DNA from: Treponema sp.
GTDB taxonomy: Bacteria > Spirochaetota > Spirochaetia > Treponematales > Treponemataceae
NCBI GenBank assembly: GCA_017553635.1
Contig: JAFZKN010000014.1
Span: forward strand, 1-64,000
DNA length: 64,000 bases
Reading direction: 5' to 3'
The notes beneath the pieces are model-generated. The model had not been told where the DNA came from and made no database searches. It worked only from the letters and a program-made list of their open reading frames with translations. Below, piece by piece: positions 34,055-42,167 of this stretch (the stretch's first letter is position 1; every line of letters starts with the position of its first letter). The translations under genes and the position numbers were made by a program.

Positions 34055-34996
34055 TTATTTTCCAATATCAATCAACACATCACTTTTACATTCCTGGTTT
34101 TGCGTGCTGATTTTAATACAATTACCTATTCTCTGCGCTTCAACTTTCTGCATGGAAAAAAGATAAAGAACTGATCTTTTTTCTTCAAAACTTTGAGAAA
34201 CAGAAATTTCTACTGTATAAAGATTTTTTCCTTCGTTTGTTCCATTCGATTTAAACAACATATAAAAAGTTTCTGAAAGAGGCTTGTTATTATAAAGTGT
34301 CTTACAGTCACCAGTTAAAAGAAACGTTCCATCATTTTCAATATCACTAAAAAATACAGCACTGCAGCATTTTAAAATATTAAAATTATTAAGTACAAAC
34401 CTTAAAATTGCCGGCGGCTCTGTTGAAGGTTTCAGTTTTGAATAATCAGCTTCCATAAGCGTTTTCTGATTTGCCTTAATTTCATTAAGCTCCCTGAGAA
34501 TTTGATTAAGAACAATTTCATTGTTTCCTGACTGCTGACCTGTTAAAACACTTCCTCCGAGAAGAGAACCTACATTAGGAACAAGCCCCTGACTAGAAAG
34601 AGAAGCAAGATCTGCAGCACTTACTGGACCGAACTTGTTCAATATTTCTTCGCTTGCTGCTTTCATCTGTTCTCCATAATCTTTTTCCTTATTTATGGGG
34701 GTCTGTCCTTCTTCTGCAGGCTTTGCATTTGCAGTAGATTTTTTTATTCCAGGTGTATAACGTGTATTATCACTCTGTCTTATTTCAGGAATTTTCGGCG
34801 ATTTAACAGAATTAATTTCTGGAGTTTTAACTGTCGGCATTCTAACAGACGGAACTACCGGCTTTACAGGTTCAACAGGACGAACCGGCTCAACCACCGG
34901 AGCTTTCTGCGCATATAAAACTGTGGTTCCAATTAATAAAGCTGTTATCGATAACGAAATAATTTTTTTACAACGATGCAAGTGTTTCCTCCACAA
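34055..34996 (-). CDS. Exported proline/valine-rich protein, hypothetical
   Basis: A 313-residue protein. A signal peptide (KKIISLSITALLIGTTVLYAQ) ends near residue 30. A proline-valine-lysine repeat follows (PVVEPVRPVEPVKPVVPSV, residues ~33-75), of the sort that spans cell wall or periplasm. Next come an acidic linker and a C-terminal beta-rich domain (FLLTGDCKTLYNNKPLSETFYMLFK). No family recognised. It overlaps the end of the metallopeptidase gene by 29 nt and runs directly into rsmG. Confidence 0.7.
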   Translation of the reverse strand: MWRKHLHRCKKIISLSITALLIGTTVLYAQKAPVVEPVRPVEPVKPVVPSVRMPTVKTPEINSVKSPKIPEIRQSDNTRYTPGIKKSTANAKPAEEGQTPINKEKDYGEQMKAASEEILNKFGPVSAADLASLSSQGLVPNVGSLLGGSVLTGQQSGNNEIVLNQILRELNEIKANQKTLMEADYSKLKPSTEPPAILRFVLNNFNILKCCSAVFFSDIENDGTFLLTGDCKTLYNNKPLSETFYMLFKSNGTNEGKNLYTVEISVSQSFEEKRSVLYLFSMQKVEAQRIGNCIKISTQNQECKSDVLIDIGK

Positions 34997-35777
34997 ACTC
35001 GAGTCTTTGTTGAAGCTGCATAATTGTTTTTGAAAGTCTGTCTTTTTCTTTTTCGAGTTTTGTTCTTTGGTCTACTGGTTCCTGTGATTTCTGTTTCATC
35101 ATAGCACGAACTGTTACAGGACTTTCACCATCTTTTATTTTTTCCTGAGCTTTTGCTCTTTCTTCTGATTTCTTAATTGTGGAAATCATTTTCATATTAT
35201 CAAATCCAATTGATGGATCAATATCTGTCGTAGAACCAACGCGTGTAATATCACGAGCAGTATTTCTCGGAAGGCCTAAAACACGATCAAGATAATCTTC
35301 ATATCTTATATTTGCTTTTTCACATAATGCATGTGCCTTAGCTAAAAGCTTTCCGAATTCCTGCATGATCTTTCCGTTTGCTTCGATATAATTTTTTCTT
35401 ATGTTATCTGTAAGCTCTTTTAATTCCGGATTTGAATCTATGTCAATCGAATAATATTTTTTTTCTTCTGCAATTTTTAAGAGTGAATGAAACTTTGCCC
35501 AAAATGCTTCTGTGTGAACCTTTGCATTTGGTATATATGCTGAACCATTTAAAGCAAGCTGTTCTTCTGTAATCAAATGATGGGTATATTCGTGAACTGC
35601 GGTGTATACTAATTCTGAATCTGTCTTAAGATTTTTATTATGAATTATAATTTCATGTGTATCAGGCTTGTATAATCCGTTAACTCTCTTGCTTTCCTTT
35701 CCACTCTGCGTAACGGAAAAATCAAGATCTGTTACCGCAATATCTAAAAGCATTTCTTTTATTCGTGCATTATCCAT
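34968..35777 (-). CDS. HExxH metallopeptidase-like protein with C-terminal coiled coil
   Basis: A 269-residue cytoplasmic protein. AVHEYTHHLI at residues 60-69 holds a zincin HExxH motif, and HTEAFWAKFHSLLKI near residue 88 may give a further ligand, as in SprT/WLM-like proteases. The last ~40 residues (KLEKEKDRLSKTIMQLQQRLEFVEETL) form a coiled coil. TAAAAT ends 6 nt before the ATG and no ribosome site is seen, so a leaderless transcript from inside the end of rsmE is possible. The role is unknown. Confidence 0.72.
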   Translation of the reverse strand: MDNARIKEMLLDIAVTDLDFSVTQSGKESKRVNGLYKPDTHEIIIHNKNLKTDSELVYTAVHEYTHHLITEEQLALNGSAYIPNAKVHTEAFWAKFHSLLKIAEEKKYYSIDIDSNPELKELTDNIRKNYIEANGKIMQEFGKLLAKAHALCEKANIRYEDYLDRVLGLPRNTARDITRVGSTTDIDPSIGFDNMKMISTIKKSEERAKAQEKIKDGESPVTVRAMMKQKSQEPVDQRTKLEKEKDRLSKTIMQLQQRLEFVEETLASL

Positions 35778-35786
35778 AAAATAATT

Positions 35787-36590
35787 TTAGCACAAATATC
35801 CAAGACTTGAAAGTATGATACTTGCACTGACAGTAGCTGCTGTTTCTGTTCTTAAAACCCTCTTCCCCATTGAACATAATGTAAAACCATTCTGCTCAAG
35901 CATATCTCTTTCTGCATCAGTCCATCCACGCTCACTTCCAATTGCCGCAATTACCGGTTCATCCATTTCAGAAACGGCATCATGCTTGTTACCTTTAACT
36001 TTTATACCGTCAATCCATTCCTGAAGGCTGTTTTTCATGCGGATATTATCAAGTCCGACTGCATTTATTTTTTCTGAATATTTTTTATTAATTTCTGTCA
36101 GGCAATCTTTTAATGTTTGGTGCAAAAATAAATCCGGTACATGAGTTCCTGCTGCCTGAACGGTTCCATCTAAAAGCATCTGATAAGCTGCACCCTTTTC
36201 AACTAAAGTGGACTGCATGTAAGATTTTTCACCAAGTTCCGTTCCAGTAAGATGTACCTCGCAAACTCCAAGTCCCGCAATATCCCTTAACAGTCTTTTA
36301 AGCTGAATCGGACGTGGAAACCCTATAATCATAACAAGTGGAAAAAGAGGTTTTCCATCCCCTGTCGGAGTAAACGCAAATTCATAGGAGAACTCTGGCT
36401 TTCCGGTTTTTGCATTTTTTCTCTCTATTGTATTTGTAATAACTGCCGTTCCTGAAGGACCTCCGATAATCCCGGCAGAGAAACTATCGCCTGTTTTTTT
36501 ATGAAGAACGCGATTTAAATGAATGGCGCGTTCATCTTTTGCATCAAGAATTTTATTTATTTCATCTTCTCTAAAAAGGCAGATATTCAT
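35787..36590 (-). CDS. rsmE: 16S rRNA (uracil-1498-N3)-methyltransferase
   Basis: A 267-residue SPOUT-family enzyme that methylates U1498 of 16S rRNA. The N-terminal PUA-like domain begins CLFREDEIN and contains HLNRVLHKKTGDSF. The knotted C-terminal domain shows ELGEKSYM, the SAM-site AAIGSERGWTDAERDML near residues 221-237 and MGKRVLRTETAAT at the end. TATAAT (minus 36603-36598) ends 7 nt before the ATG with no ribosome site, so the mRNA is probably leaderless. The ATG is only 47 bp from that of the divergent HD-GYP gene. Confidence 0.94.
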   Translation of the reverse strand: MNICLFREDEINKILDAKDERAIHLNRVLHKKTGDSFSAGIIGGPSGTAVITNTIERKNAKTGKPEFSYEFAFTPTGDGKPLFPLVMIIGFPRPIQLKRLLRDIAGLGVCEVHLTGTELGEKSYMQSTLVEKGAAYQMLLDGTVQAAGTHVPDLFLHQTLKDCLTEINKKYSEKINAVGLDNIRMKNSLQEWIDGIKVKGNKHDAVSEMDEPVIAAIGSERGWTDAERDMLEQNGFTLCSMGKRVLRTETAATVSASIILSSLGYLC

Positions 36591-36597
36591 AAAAAAG

Positions 36598-36630
36598 ATT
36601 ATACTGTTTTTTTAAAGTTTGTGGTATAAT
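36598..36630. promoter_or_regulatory. Back-to-back promoters for two leaderless genes
   Basis: TATAAT on the minus strand (36603-36598) ends 7 nt before the rsmE ATG. An extended -10 on the plus strand (TG-G-TATAAT, ending 36630) ends 7 nt before the HD-GYP ATG. Both promoters fit in 47 bp, so their polymerase footprints overlap and they should compete. Confidence 0.65.
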
Positions 36631-36637
36631 TTTATAT

Positions 36638-37870
36638 ATGATAAGAAGAGATTTTTATCTTCCGCAACAGCGGCCGTTTATAGTCTCACTCTTTACGTCT
36701 CTGTTTGCGCTTACATATCATATATGCTTTCTCTTTGTTTTTCTTTCGCTGGGAATTTACCAGATGTTCTATTTTAACATCGGAAGTATCCTTGTATTCT
36801 CTGTATCCACATTCCTTCTGGTAAAAAGAAAACCTTTTACTCCACTCTATATAATAACTACATTCGAAGTTATCCTGCATCAGATTTTTGCTGAATACTA
36901 TCTGGGGGCTGATACTTCGTTTCATTTTTTTATGCTCATTATGGGATTTCTTCCATTCCTGATTTTTACAAAAAAACGTTCCATTGCATTCATTTTCTGT
37001 TTTCTTTCTCTTGTGCTTTTCTGTCTCCTTGAAATTTTCAGTAAAACAATTCAACCTGTATACGAAATTTCGGATTCAACTGTATTTGTAATCAGAACAA
37101 TAAACATCTTTCTTGCAATCATTGTTTTGTGCGTAATGATTTCTCTTTTCTCTCACATTGTGCAGAATGTTGAATTTAATCTTGAACACGAAGTTATGCT
37201 TCAGGCAGAAAAACTTCAGACACAAAATGAAAGAATTATCAAATATCAGAAAAATACAATTTTAAGCCTTTCAAACCTTGTCGAAAACCGTGACAGTGAT
37301 ACAGGTGAACATGTACGCCGAACAAGTACTTATGTTTATCTTCTTGCAAAAGCTGCAAGAGCAAATGGTTATTACAAAGATCTTCTTTCAGAACGCTATA
37401 TTGATTTACTTTACAGGGCAGCACCAATGCACGACATCGGAAAAATTGTTGTCTCTGATCTGATTCTTAAAAAGCCGGGCAAACTTACATTTGAAGAATA
37501 TGAACAAATCAAAACACATACAACTGCAGGTGAAAAAATCATTCACGATATCTTAGACTCATCCGAAGATTCAGACTATATTACACTTGCTGCAGAAATT
37601 GCAGTTGCACACCACGAGCACTGGGATGGAACAGGTTATCCTAAAAAATTAAAAGCAGATGAAATTCCTTTAAGTGCCAGAATAATGGCAATCGCAGATG
37701 TTTTCGATGCCCTTGTAACACAGCGCTGTTACAAAAAAGCATTCTCTATAGAAGATGCATTTGAAATTATCCGTGAATCAAGCGGTACACATTTTGATCC
37801 TACTCTTACAAAAATATTCCTCGAAAACAGAAGAGCCATTATTAATATTCTTACTCAATATCAGGATTAA
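36638..37870 (+). CDS. Membrane HD-GYP c-di-GMP phosphodiesterase
   Basis: A 410-residue protein. The first ~185 residues form about six membrane helices. A short coiled linker (QAEKLQTQNERIIKYQ) leads to an HD-GYP domain: ENRDSDTGEHVRRT, MHDIGKIVVSD at 264-273, HHEHWDGTGYP near 325-335 and IADVFDALVTQRCYKKA. All metal-binding residues are present, so it should degrade c-di-GMP. The transcript is predicted to be leaderless. It precedes the M29 peptidase gene by 41 nt. Confidence 0.92.
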   Translation: MIRRDFYLPQQRPFIVSLFTSLFALTYHICFLFVFLSLGIYQMFYFNIGSILVFSVSTFLLVKRKPFTPLYIITTFEVILHQIFAEYYLGADTSFHFFMLIMGFLPFLIFTKKRSIAFIFCFLSLVLFCLLEIFSKTIQPVYEISDSTVFVIRTINIFLAIIVLCVMISLFSHIVQNVEFNLEHEVMLQAEKLQTQNERIIKYQKNTILSLSNLVENRDSDTGEHVRRTSTYVYLLAKAARANGYYKDLLSERYIDLLYRAAPMHDIGKIVVSDLILKKPGKLTFEEYEQIKTHTTAGEKIIHDILDSSEDSDYITLAAEIAVAHHEHWDGTGYPKKLKADEIPLSARIMAIADVFDALVTQRCYKKAFSIEDAFEIIRESSGTHFDPTLTKIFLENRRAIINILTQYQD

Positions 37871-37911
37871 TTTACTTCACTTTTTTTCAACTTATAATTA
37901 TTATTATATTT

Positions 37912-39021
37912 ATGAAAGAAACTAAATCACCATCAAACACAGTTATCAATACTGTTTGCAAATTAAAAAAATCAGAAAGAATTATCATCGTTGCAAATCC
38001 TGAAACAAATGTTATTGCTCAGGATCTTTATACCGAAGCTTCGGACATCGGAGCAAAACCAGTTTTGATTTTCCAACCGGCAAAAAAGGCTATGGATTAT
38101 TCAGACCCTGCAGTTGTTGCTGCATTAAAAACAGAACCCGATGTTTTTCTTTCCATCTCACATCTCAAACTCGGAAAAGATGAAGAAGCTGTAAAAAATC
38201 CTTATGAACTGAACGGTGAAAAATATGACAATACTTTTGACTATCTTCTTAACGGCAAAAAAACAATGCGCGCAGTGTGGACTCCTGGCATAACAGAAGA
38301 TATGTTCAACAGAACAGTAAATATCGATTATGCCCTTCTTGCAAAACGCTGTGAAAAGCTTGGTCAGAAATTTGAAAACGCTTTAAGCGTTCATATAACT
38401 TCGCCAGCCGGAACTGATTTAACAGTTCCTGTAGATAATAGAAAGCCATTTTCTGATAACGGAGATTTTTCAAAACCAGGAACAGGTGGAAACATTCCCG
38501 CAGGTGAAGTTTTTATAAGCCCGGTTGTAGGTAAACCTGATAAAGACGGAAGTGGTTGTAACGGAACAATAGTTTTCGACGGCTCTATGACATTCGGTGA
38601 CGGAGACTCAATTATCAAAACTCCGATTAATGTAACTGTAAAAAACGGCTTTGTAAAAGATGTTAAAGGTGGACAAGAAGCTGAACGTCTTTTAAAAACA
38701 ATTTCCGAAGCAGAATCAAAAGCTGTCAAACTTGAAAAAGAAGGCGGTCTTCCAAAAGGGATGGGCGAAATTTATAAGCGTAATGCACGAAATATCGGTG
38801 AACTTGGAATCGGTTTAAATCCTTCTGCAACAATCACTGGCAATATGCTCGAAGATGAAAAAGCTTTCCGGACATGTCATTTTGCAATCGGTCAAAATTA
38901 CGATGGAGACGCACCAAGCCTTATTCATCTTGATGGTGTTGTAAAAAATCCAACAATCGTAATCAAATATAAAGATGGTTCTGAATTTAAAGCACTTGAA
39001 AAAGGAGAACTTAAAATCTAG
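37912..39021 (+). CDS. M29-family aminopeptidase-like metallopeptidase
   Basis: A 369-residue protein of the thermophilic aminopeptidase family M29 (AmpS/PepS-like), which removes N-terminal residues with two metal ions. The conserved blocks are GTGGNIPAGEVFISP near residues 196-210, NIGELGIGLNP near 297-307 and the C-terminal TCHFAIGQNYDGDAPSLIHLDGV. No ribosome site is visible before the ATG. TATAAT lies 13 nt and TATTAT 4 nt upstream, so the leader is very short. A bidirectional hairpin terminator follows. Confidence 0.87.
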   Translation: MKETKSPSNTVINTVCKLKKSERIIIVANPETNVIAQDLYTEASDIGAKPVLIFQPAKKAMDYSDPAVVAALKTEPDVFLSISHLKLGKDEEAVKNPYELNGEKYDNTFDYLLNGKKTMRAVWTPGITEDMFNRTVNIDYALLAKRCEKLGQKFENALSVHITSPAGTDLTVPVDNRKPFSDNGDFSKPGTGGNIPAGEVFISPVVGKPDKDGSGCNGTIVFDGSMTFGDGDSIIKTPINVTVKNGFVKDVKGGQEAERLLKTISEAESKAVKLEKEGGLPKGMGEIYKRNARNIGELGIGLNPSATITGNMLEDEKAFRTCHFAIGQNYDGDAPSLIHLDGVVKNPTIVIKYKDGSEFKALEKGELKI

Positions 39022-39022
39022 C

Positions 39023-39058
39023 TTTTTGCACCGTGCAGTACCCGGCGCGGTGCAAAAA
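39023..39058. terminator. Bidirectional terminator
   Basis: TTTTTGCACCG pairs exactly with CGGTGCAAAAA across a 14-nt loop. It lies between the convergent M29 peptidase and ABC ATPase genes and has T's on either strand. Confidence 0.85.
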
Positions 39059-39060
39059 TG

Positions 39061-39903
39061 CTAAAGTTTTTTTATCATGTCACTTTCTTCCTTAATCTGA
39101 TTACGTGTCATCGATTCTGCATGCTTTAACATGCTTACAGGAATTCCGTATGCTTTTTCAAGATCTTTGTCACTCATAACTTCTTCCGGTGTTCCAAGAT
39201 CAATGTCGTGATTTGGATAAAACAACATTACTGTTTCTGCATATTTTTTTGTAAGTTCAAGTTCATGCATTGAAACATAAACAGTTATATTCTTTACCTT
39301 ACAATAATCACGAAGATACTTTACAAATTTATCCTTTTGAACATCTTCACACGCAAAAAAAGGTTCGTCCATAAAAACAGATTTAGAACCATACAAAAGT
39401 GAAAACGCAGCAATAACTCTCTGCATCTCTCCTTTGCTTAAATTATTTAATTTTTTTTCACCACACTGAACTAATTCGAAAACATTTTTTATTTCTTCAA
39501 GCAGATCAATTTTCTTATCACAAACAGCATCTGTTCTTCCTTTAAATGCCCCGCCTGAATAAACATAATTTAAAAGATCACAAACTTTATCGTCTGTATC
39601 AAATTCCATATTCTGATAAACAAAAGAAGCTGTTTCGTTTTTTTCTTGTTCCGACATAAGTGAAGTATCTTTTCCAAAAATCCAGATTTTTCCTTCGGAC
39701 GGCAAAATTCTTCCGCTTGCTAAAAGCATAAAAGTAGATTTGCCACTTGCATTAGGACCTACAAGATTTACAAAACCATTTGGAAATTCTGCAGAAAAAT
39801 GGTCAAAAACCATTGCACCGGGAATCTGTTTTCCGTTTTCGTCAACATCACCTTCTATACCAGGATAAGAAAAACTTACATCATTAAAAGTTACAACATT
39901 CAT
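39061..39903 (-). CDS. ABC transporter ATP-binding protein
   Basis: A 280-residue ATPase. Walker A is GPNASGKST near residues 48-56, the Q-loop is VYQN, the signature LSKGEMQRV lies near 162-170 and Walker B is SVFMDEPF near 180. The D-loop and H-switch (VSMHELE) follow. There is no permease gene next to it, so its partner and cargo are unknown. A 105-nt AT-rich gap separates it from the outer-membrane protein gene. Confidence 0.9.
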   Translation of the reverse strand: MNVVTFNDVSFSYPGIEGDVDENGKQIPGAMVFDHFSAEFPNGFVNLVGPNASGKSTFMLLASGRILPSEGKIWIFGKDTSLMSEQEKNETASFVYQNMEFDTDDKVCDLLNYVYSGGAFKGRTDAVCDKKIDLLEEIKNVFELVQCGEKKLNNLSKGEMQRVIAAFSLLYGSKSVFMDEPFFACEDVQKDKFVKYLRDYCKVKNITVYVSMHELELTKKYAETVMLFYPNHDIDLGTPEEVMSDKDLEKAYGIPVSMLKHAESMTRNQIKEESDMIKKL

Positions 39904-40008
39904 TTTTCAATAATAGCAGAAAATTTGACTAAACGGAAGATTATTTCCCGGTACAAAAATCAATTTTGTTTTCAGTATTCTAAATCTTCTTCCATATAAA
40001 ATTCTTTC

Positions 40009-41310
40009 TTAAAAGTTATATTCAGCCTTTATAAAGAAAGATGAATATTTTTTATAAACACCGTATGTTCCGTTTTCAGCCGGGCCTGGGATAAAAAGAT
40101 ATGCTCCGCCCGATACTTTGATTTCATCAGAAACACTATAACTTATCGCCGGCATTACAACTGCATCCATTTCGTTAAATTCTATGATTCCGCTTACAGA
40201 CAATTCAAGAAGTTCATTCATGAATTTTTTTGATACGTTATAGGTTGCGCCGTGAACATAATTGTTTTTGCGTTTAAGTTCATCAAGACTTCCAAAAACA
40301 TATTTTCCGAAATACTGAACTGTAATAGTCCAATCTGAGGGCATCCAGTCAAGCCCGATAAGATATGATAGTTCGTTTCGAGTCAAAGAAGAGTCAACCT
40401 CTTCCGGCTGTCTTCCACTTGAAAGCGCTGTTGCAAGTGCTGTAATCTTTTCCTGCACGATAAGCGATGAGTTTTTCTGGAAGTGACGTTCTGGAAAGAA
40501 TGCTGTTTCAAATCTGATAACCGTTTGTCCAACAGGAACTGCTGCATCAACTCCAAGCATCATAACTCTTTTGTAAATTCCGTCTATATAAATAGCTGAA
40601 GGAGATGCAGGGTCAGAAGGAATGGCTGCTGCATACACTGGTGTATAATTAATGATTGGGATGGAATCCCACCCATAAAATCCGTAAACAGAAATATCAA
40701 AGGCCGAAAAATAACCTGAAATTTTTAAACCATATTCGCCGTTCCATATGGCTGTTTCCGGTCTGTTAAAGTCAATGTTTTTATAAGGAAGAGCTGTCGG
40801 TGTAAAAAAAGGAATCCAGTATGCATCAACAGTAAAAGAATCTTTGCTGTAAGAAATTCTACATGCATCGATTGCAAGTTTTTTATCGTCACTTACTACA
40901 GCCGACACACTGCTTTTGTCATCAGGACAGATAATATTTGTAATATCAATTCCATCAGATTTTCCCCACGCAACTTTCTGCCGTCCAATTCTAAAACCCC
41001 ATGAACCGGAAGAATAATCTACCCAAGCCTCTTTAAGCTTTGCATAAAATCCAGTATCAAAAACCTGAGACGCTTCATAACCTGCAGTTCCTTCAATATA
41101 AGCAGAACTGTTTCCACAAAAAGCATCAAGCTTTCCCGTAACAGAAGTGTTTCCGATTGTTGCACGACCTGCATCAGTTTCTGAATCTGTCCATGGAACA
41201 GAAAATCCCCAATGACTTTCTACCTTTCCAGAAAAATCAATTCCCTTTTCCTGAGCGCTCAAAGAAACAAAAGCTCCAAGCGCTAAAAATAAAGCATATA
41301 ATTTTTTCAT
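40009..41310 (-). CDS. Outer-membrane beta-barrel protein (DUF1302-like)
   Basis: A 433-residue exported protein with a signal peptide (MKKLYALFLALGAFVSLSAQ) and an aromatic-ended beta-strand pattern to a terminal KAEYNF typical of outer-membrane barrels. KLKEAWVDYSSGSWGFRIGRQKVAWGKSDG near residues 90-120 is the typical DUF1302 porin-like block. It is third in the MMPL - LolA-like - barrel operon, which recalls hopanoid/lipid exporters. It may receive lipid cargo at the outer membrane. Confidence 0.82.
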   Translation of the reverse strand: MKKLYALFLALGAFVSLSAQEKGIDFSGKVESHWGFSVPWTDSETDAGRATIGNTSVTGKLDAFCGNSSAYIEGTAGYEASQVFDTGFYAKLKEAWVDYSSGSWGFRIGRQKVAWGKSDGIDITNIICPDDKSSVSAVVSDDKKLAIDACRISYSKDSFTVDAYWIPFFTPTALPYKNIDFNRPETAIWNGEYGLKISGYFSAFDISVYGFYGWDSIPIINYTPVYAAAIPSDPASPSAIYIDGIYKRVMMLGVDAAVPVGQTVIRFETAFFPERHFQKNSSLIVQEKITALATALSSGRQPEEVDSSLTRNELSYLIGLDWMPSDWTITVQYFGKYVFGSLDELKRKNNYVHGATYNVSKKFMNELLELSVSGIIEFNEMDAVVMPAISYSVSDEIKVSGGAYLFIPGPAENGTYGVYKKYSSFFIKAEYNF

Positions 41311-41324
41311 ATTTTCCAGCTTTT

Positions 41325-42113
41325 CTAGCGAACCCTTCCTTTTTCGAGAGCAGAAACAGAAAAGAGTGTTTCATCAAGAGCAACACCGTACTTTACATCC
41401 TTCATTTCGATTAAAGTTGTGTGTTCTTTCTGAACATTTTTCATAAGCATTTTTCCTGTTGTCCAGAAGCCGTCAATTTTTTTGATGTCACTGCATTTTA
41501 ATTCACGCTGAAGTTCATTCTGGCGGTCAAAGAACTGTGCTTTATAAAGCATAAAATTATCTTTCCCAATCCAGACAACGCGGCGGGGATTTTTTTCTGT
41601 CGTATCTTTTGCGCGGCATTCAACCTTGTAGCATGCAACACCATCAACATCTTCTTCGCCTAAAAGCTCGTAATTATCTTTATTTAATCCACGGTCGCCC
41701 ATATCATCGTAAGTAAAATCTGTTCCCATAAAATCCCCGCCGCTGTCTGAGCCACTGATACGGCGTACTTTTTTCATGGCAGGCATGTAAAGCCAGTTGT
41801 CAGAATCTTTTTTATTTCCGTTTGCGTCTTCGTCATAGCTTATTGTAAGATATCCTACGCCCGAAACATCCTTTGGTGTTGTAAATACGATTATCGTTTT
41901 TGTTGAACCGGGAAATTCCATTTCCTTTTCGATTACTTCACGTACGCGAGTCTGACCTTTTTTGTCTGTTAAAGTCATTGTCGCAGTGTAAGAACTTGTT
42001 TTTGCAGTCGGAACTTCATCTGCTTTTTTCATGATTTCATAGCCAGTAAGTGACTGCGAAAAAGCAGCAGCTCCAGTTAAAAGTGCAGTAAGTGCAATAA
42101 TAGATTTTTTCAT
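41325..42113 (-). CDS. Outer-membrane lipoprotein-sorting (LolA-like) protein
   Basis: A 262-residue periplasmic protein with a signal peptide (MKKSIIALTALLTGAAAFSQ). The mature part is a LolA/LppX-type half barrel with YTATMTLTDKKGQTRVREV, DNWLYMPAMKKVRRISGSDSGGDFMGTDFTYDDM near residues 104-138 and KVECRAKDTTEKNPRRVVWIGKDNFML. Such proteins carry lipids or lipoproteins from an RND/MMPL exporter to the outer membrane. It sits between the MMPL and barrel genes. Confidence 0.88.
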   Translation of the reverse strand: MKKSIIALTALLTGAAAFSQSLTGYEIMKKADEVPTAKTSSYTATMTLTDKKGQTRVREVIEKEMEFPGSTKTIIVFTTPKDVSGVGYLTISYDEDANGNKKDSDNWLYMPAMKKVRRISGSDSGGDFMGTDFTYDDMGDRGLNKDNYELLGEEDVDGVACYKVECRAKDTTEKNPRRVVWIGKDNFMLYKAQFFDRQNELQRELKCSDIKKIDGFWTTGKMLMKNVQKEHTTLIEMKDVKYGVALDETLFSVSALEKGRVR

Positions 42114-42167
42114 TTTATTCTCCTTAAGTTATAGATTTACCTTCGCATTTGCGAAGGCTTTTTATAG

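Noticed and set aside
39061..39903. The lone ABC ATPase as part of the adjacent MMPL/LolA export operon
   Set aside because: It is separated by about 100 nt from the barrel gene and lies downstream of the operon; MMPL exporters use the proton gradient, so no link is shown.
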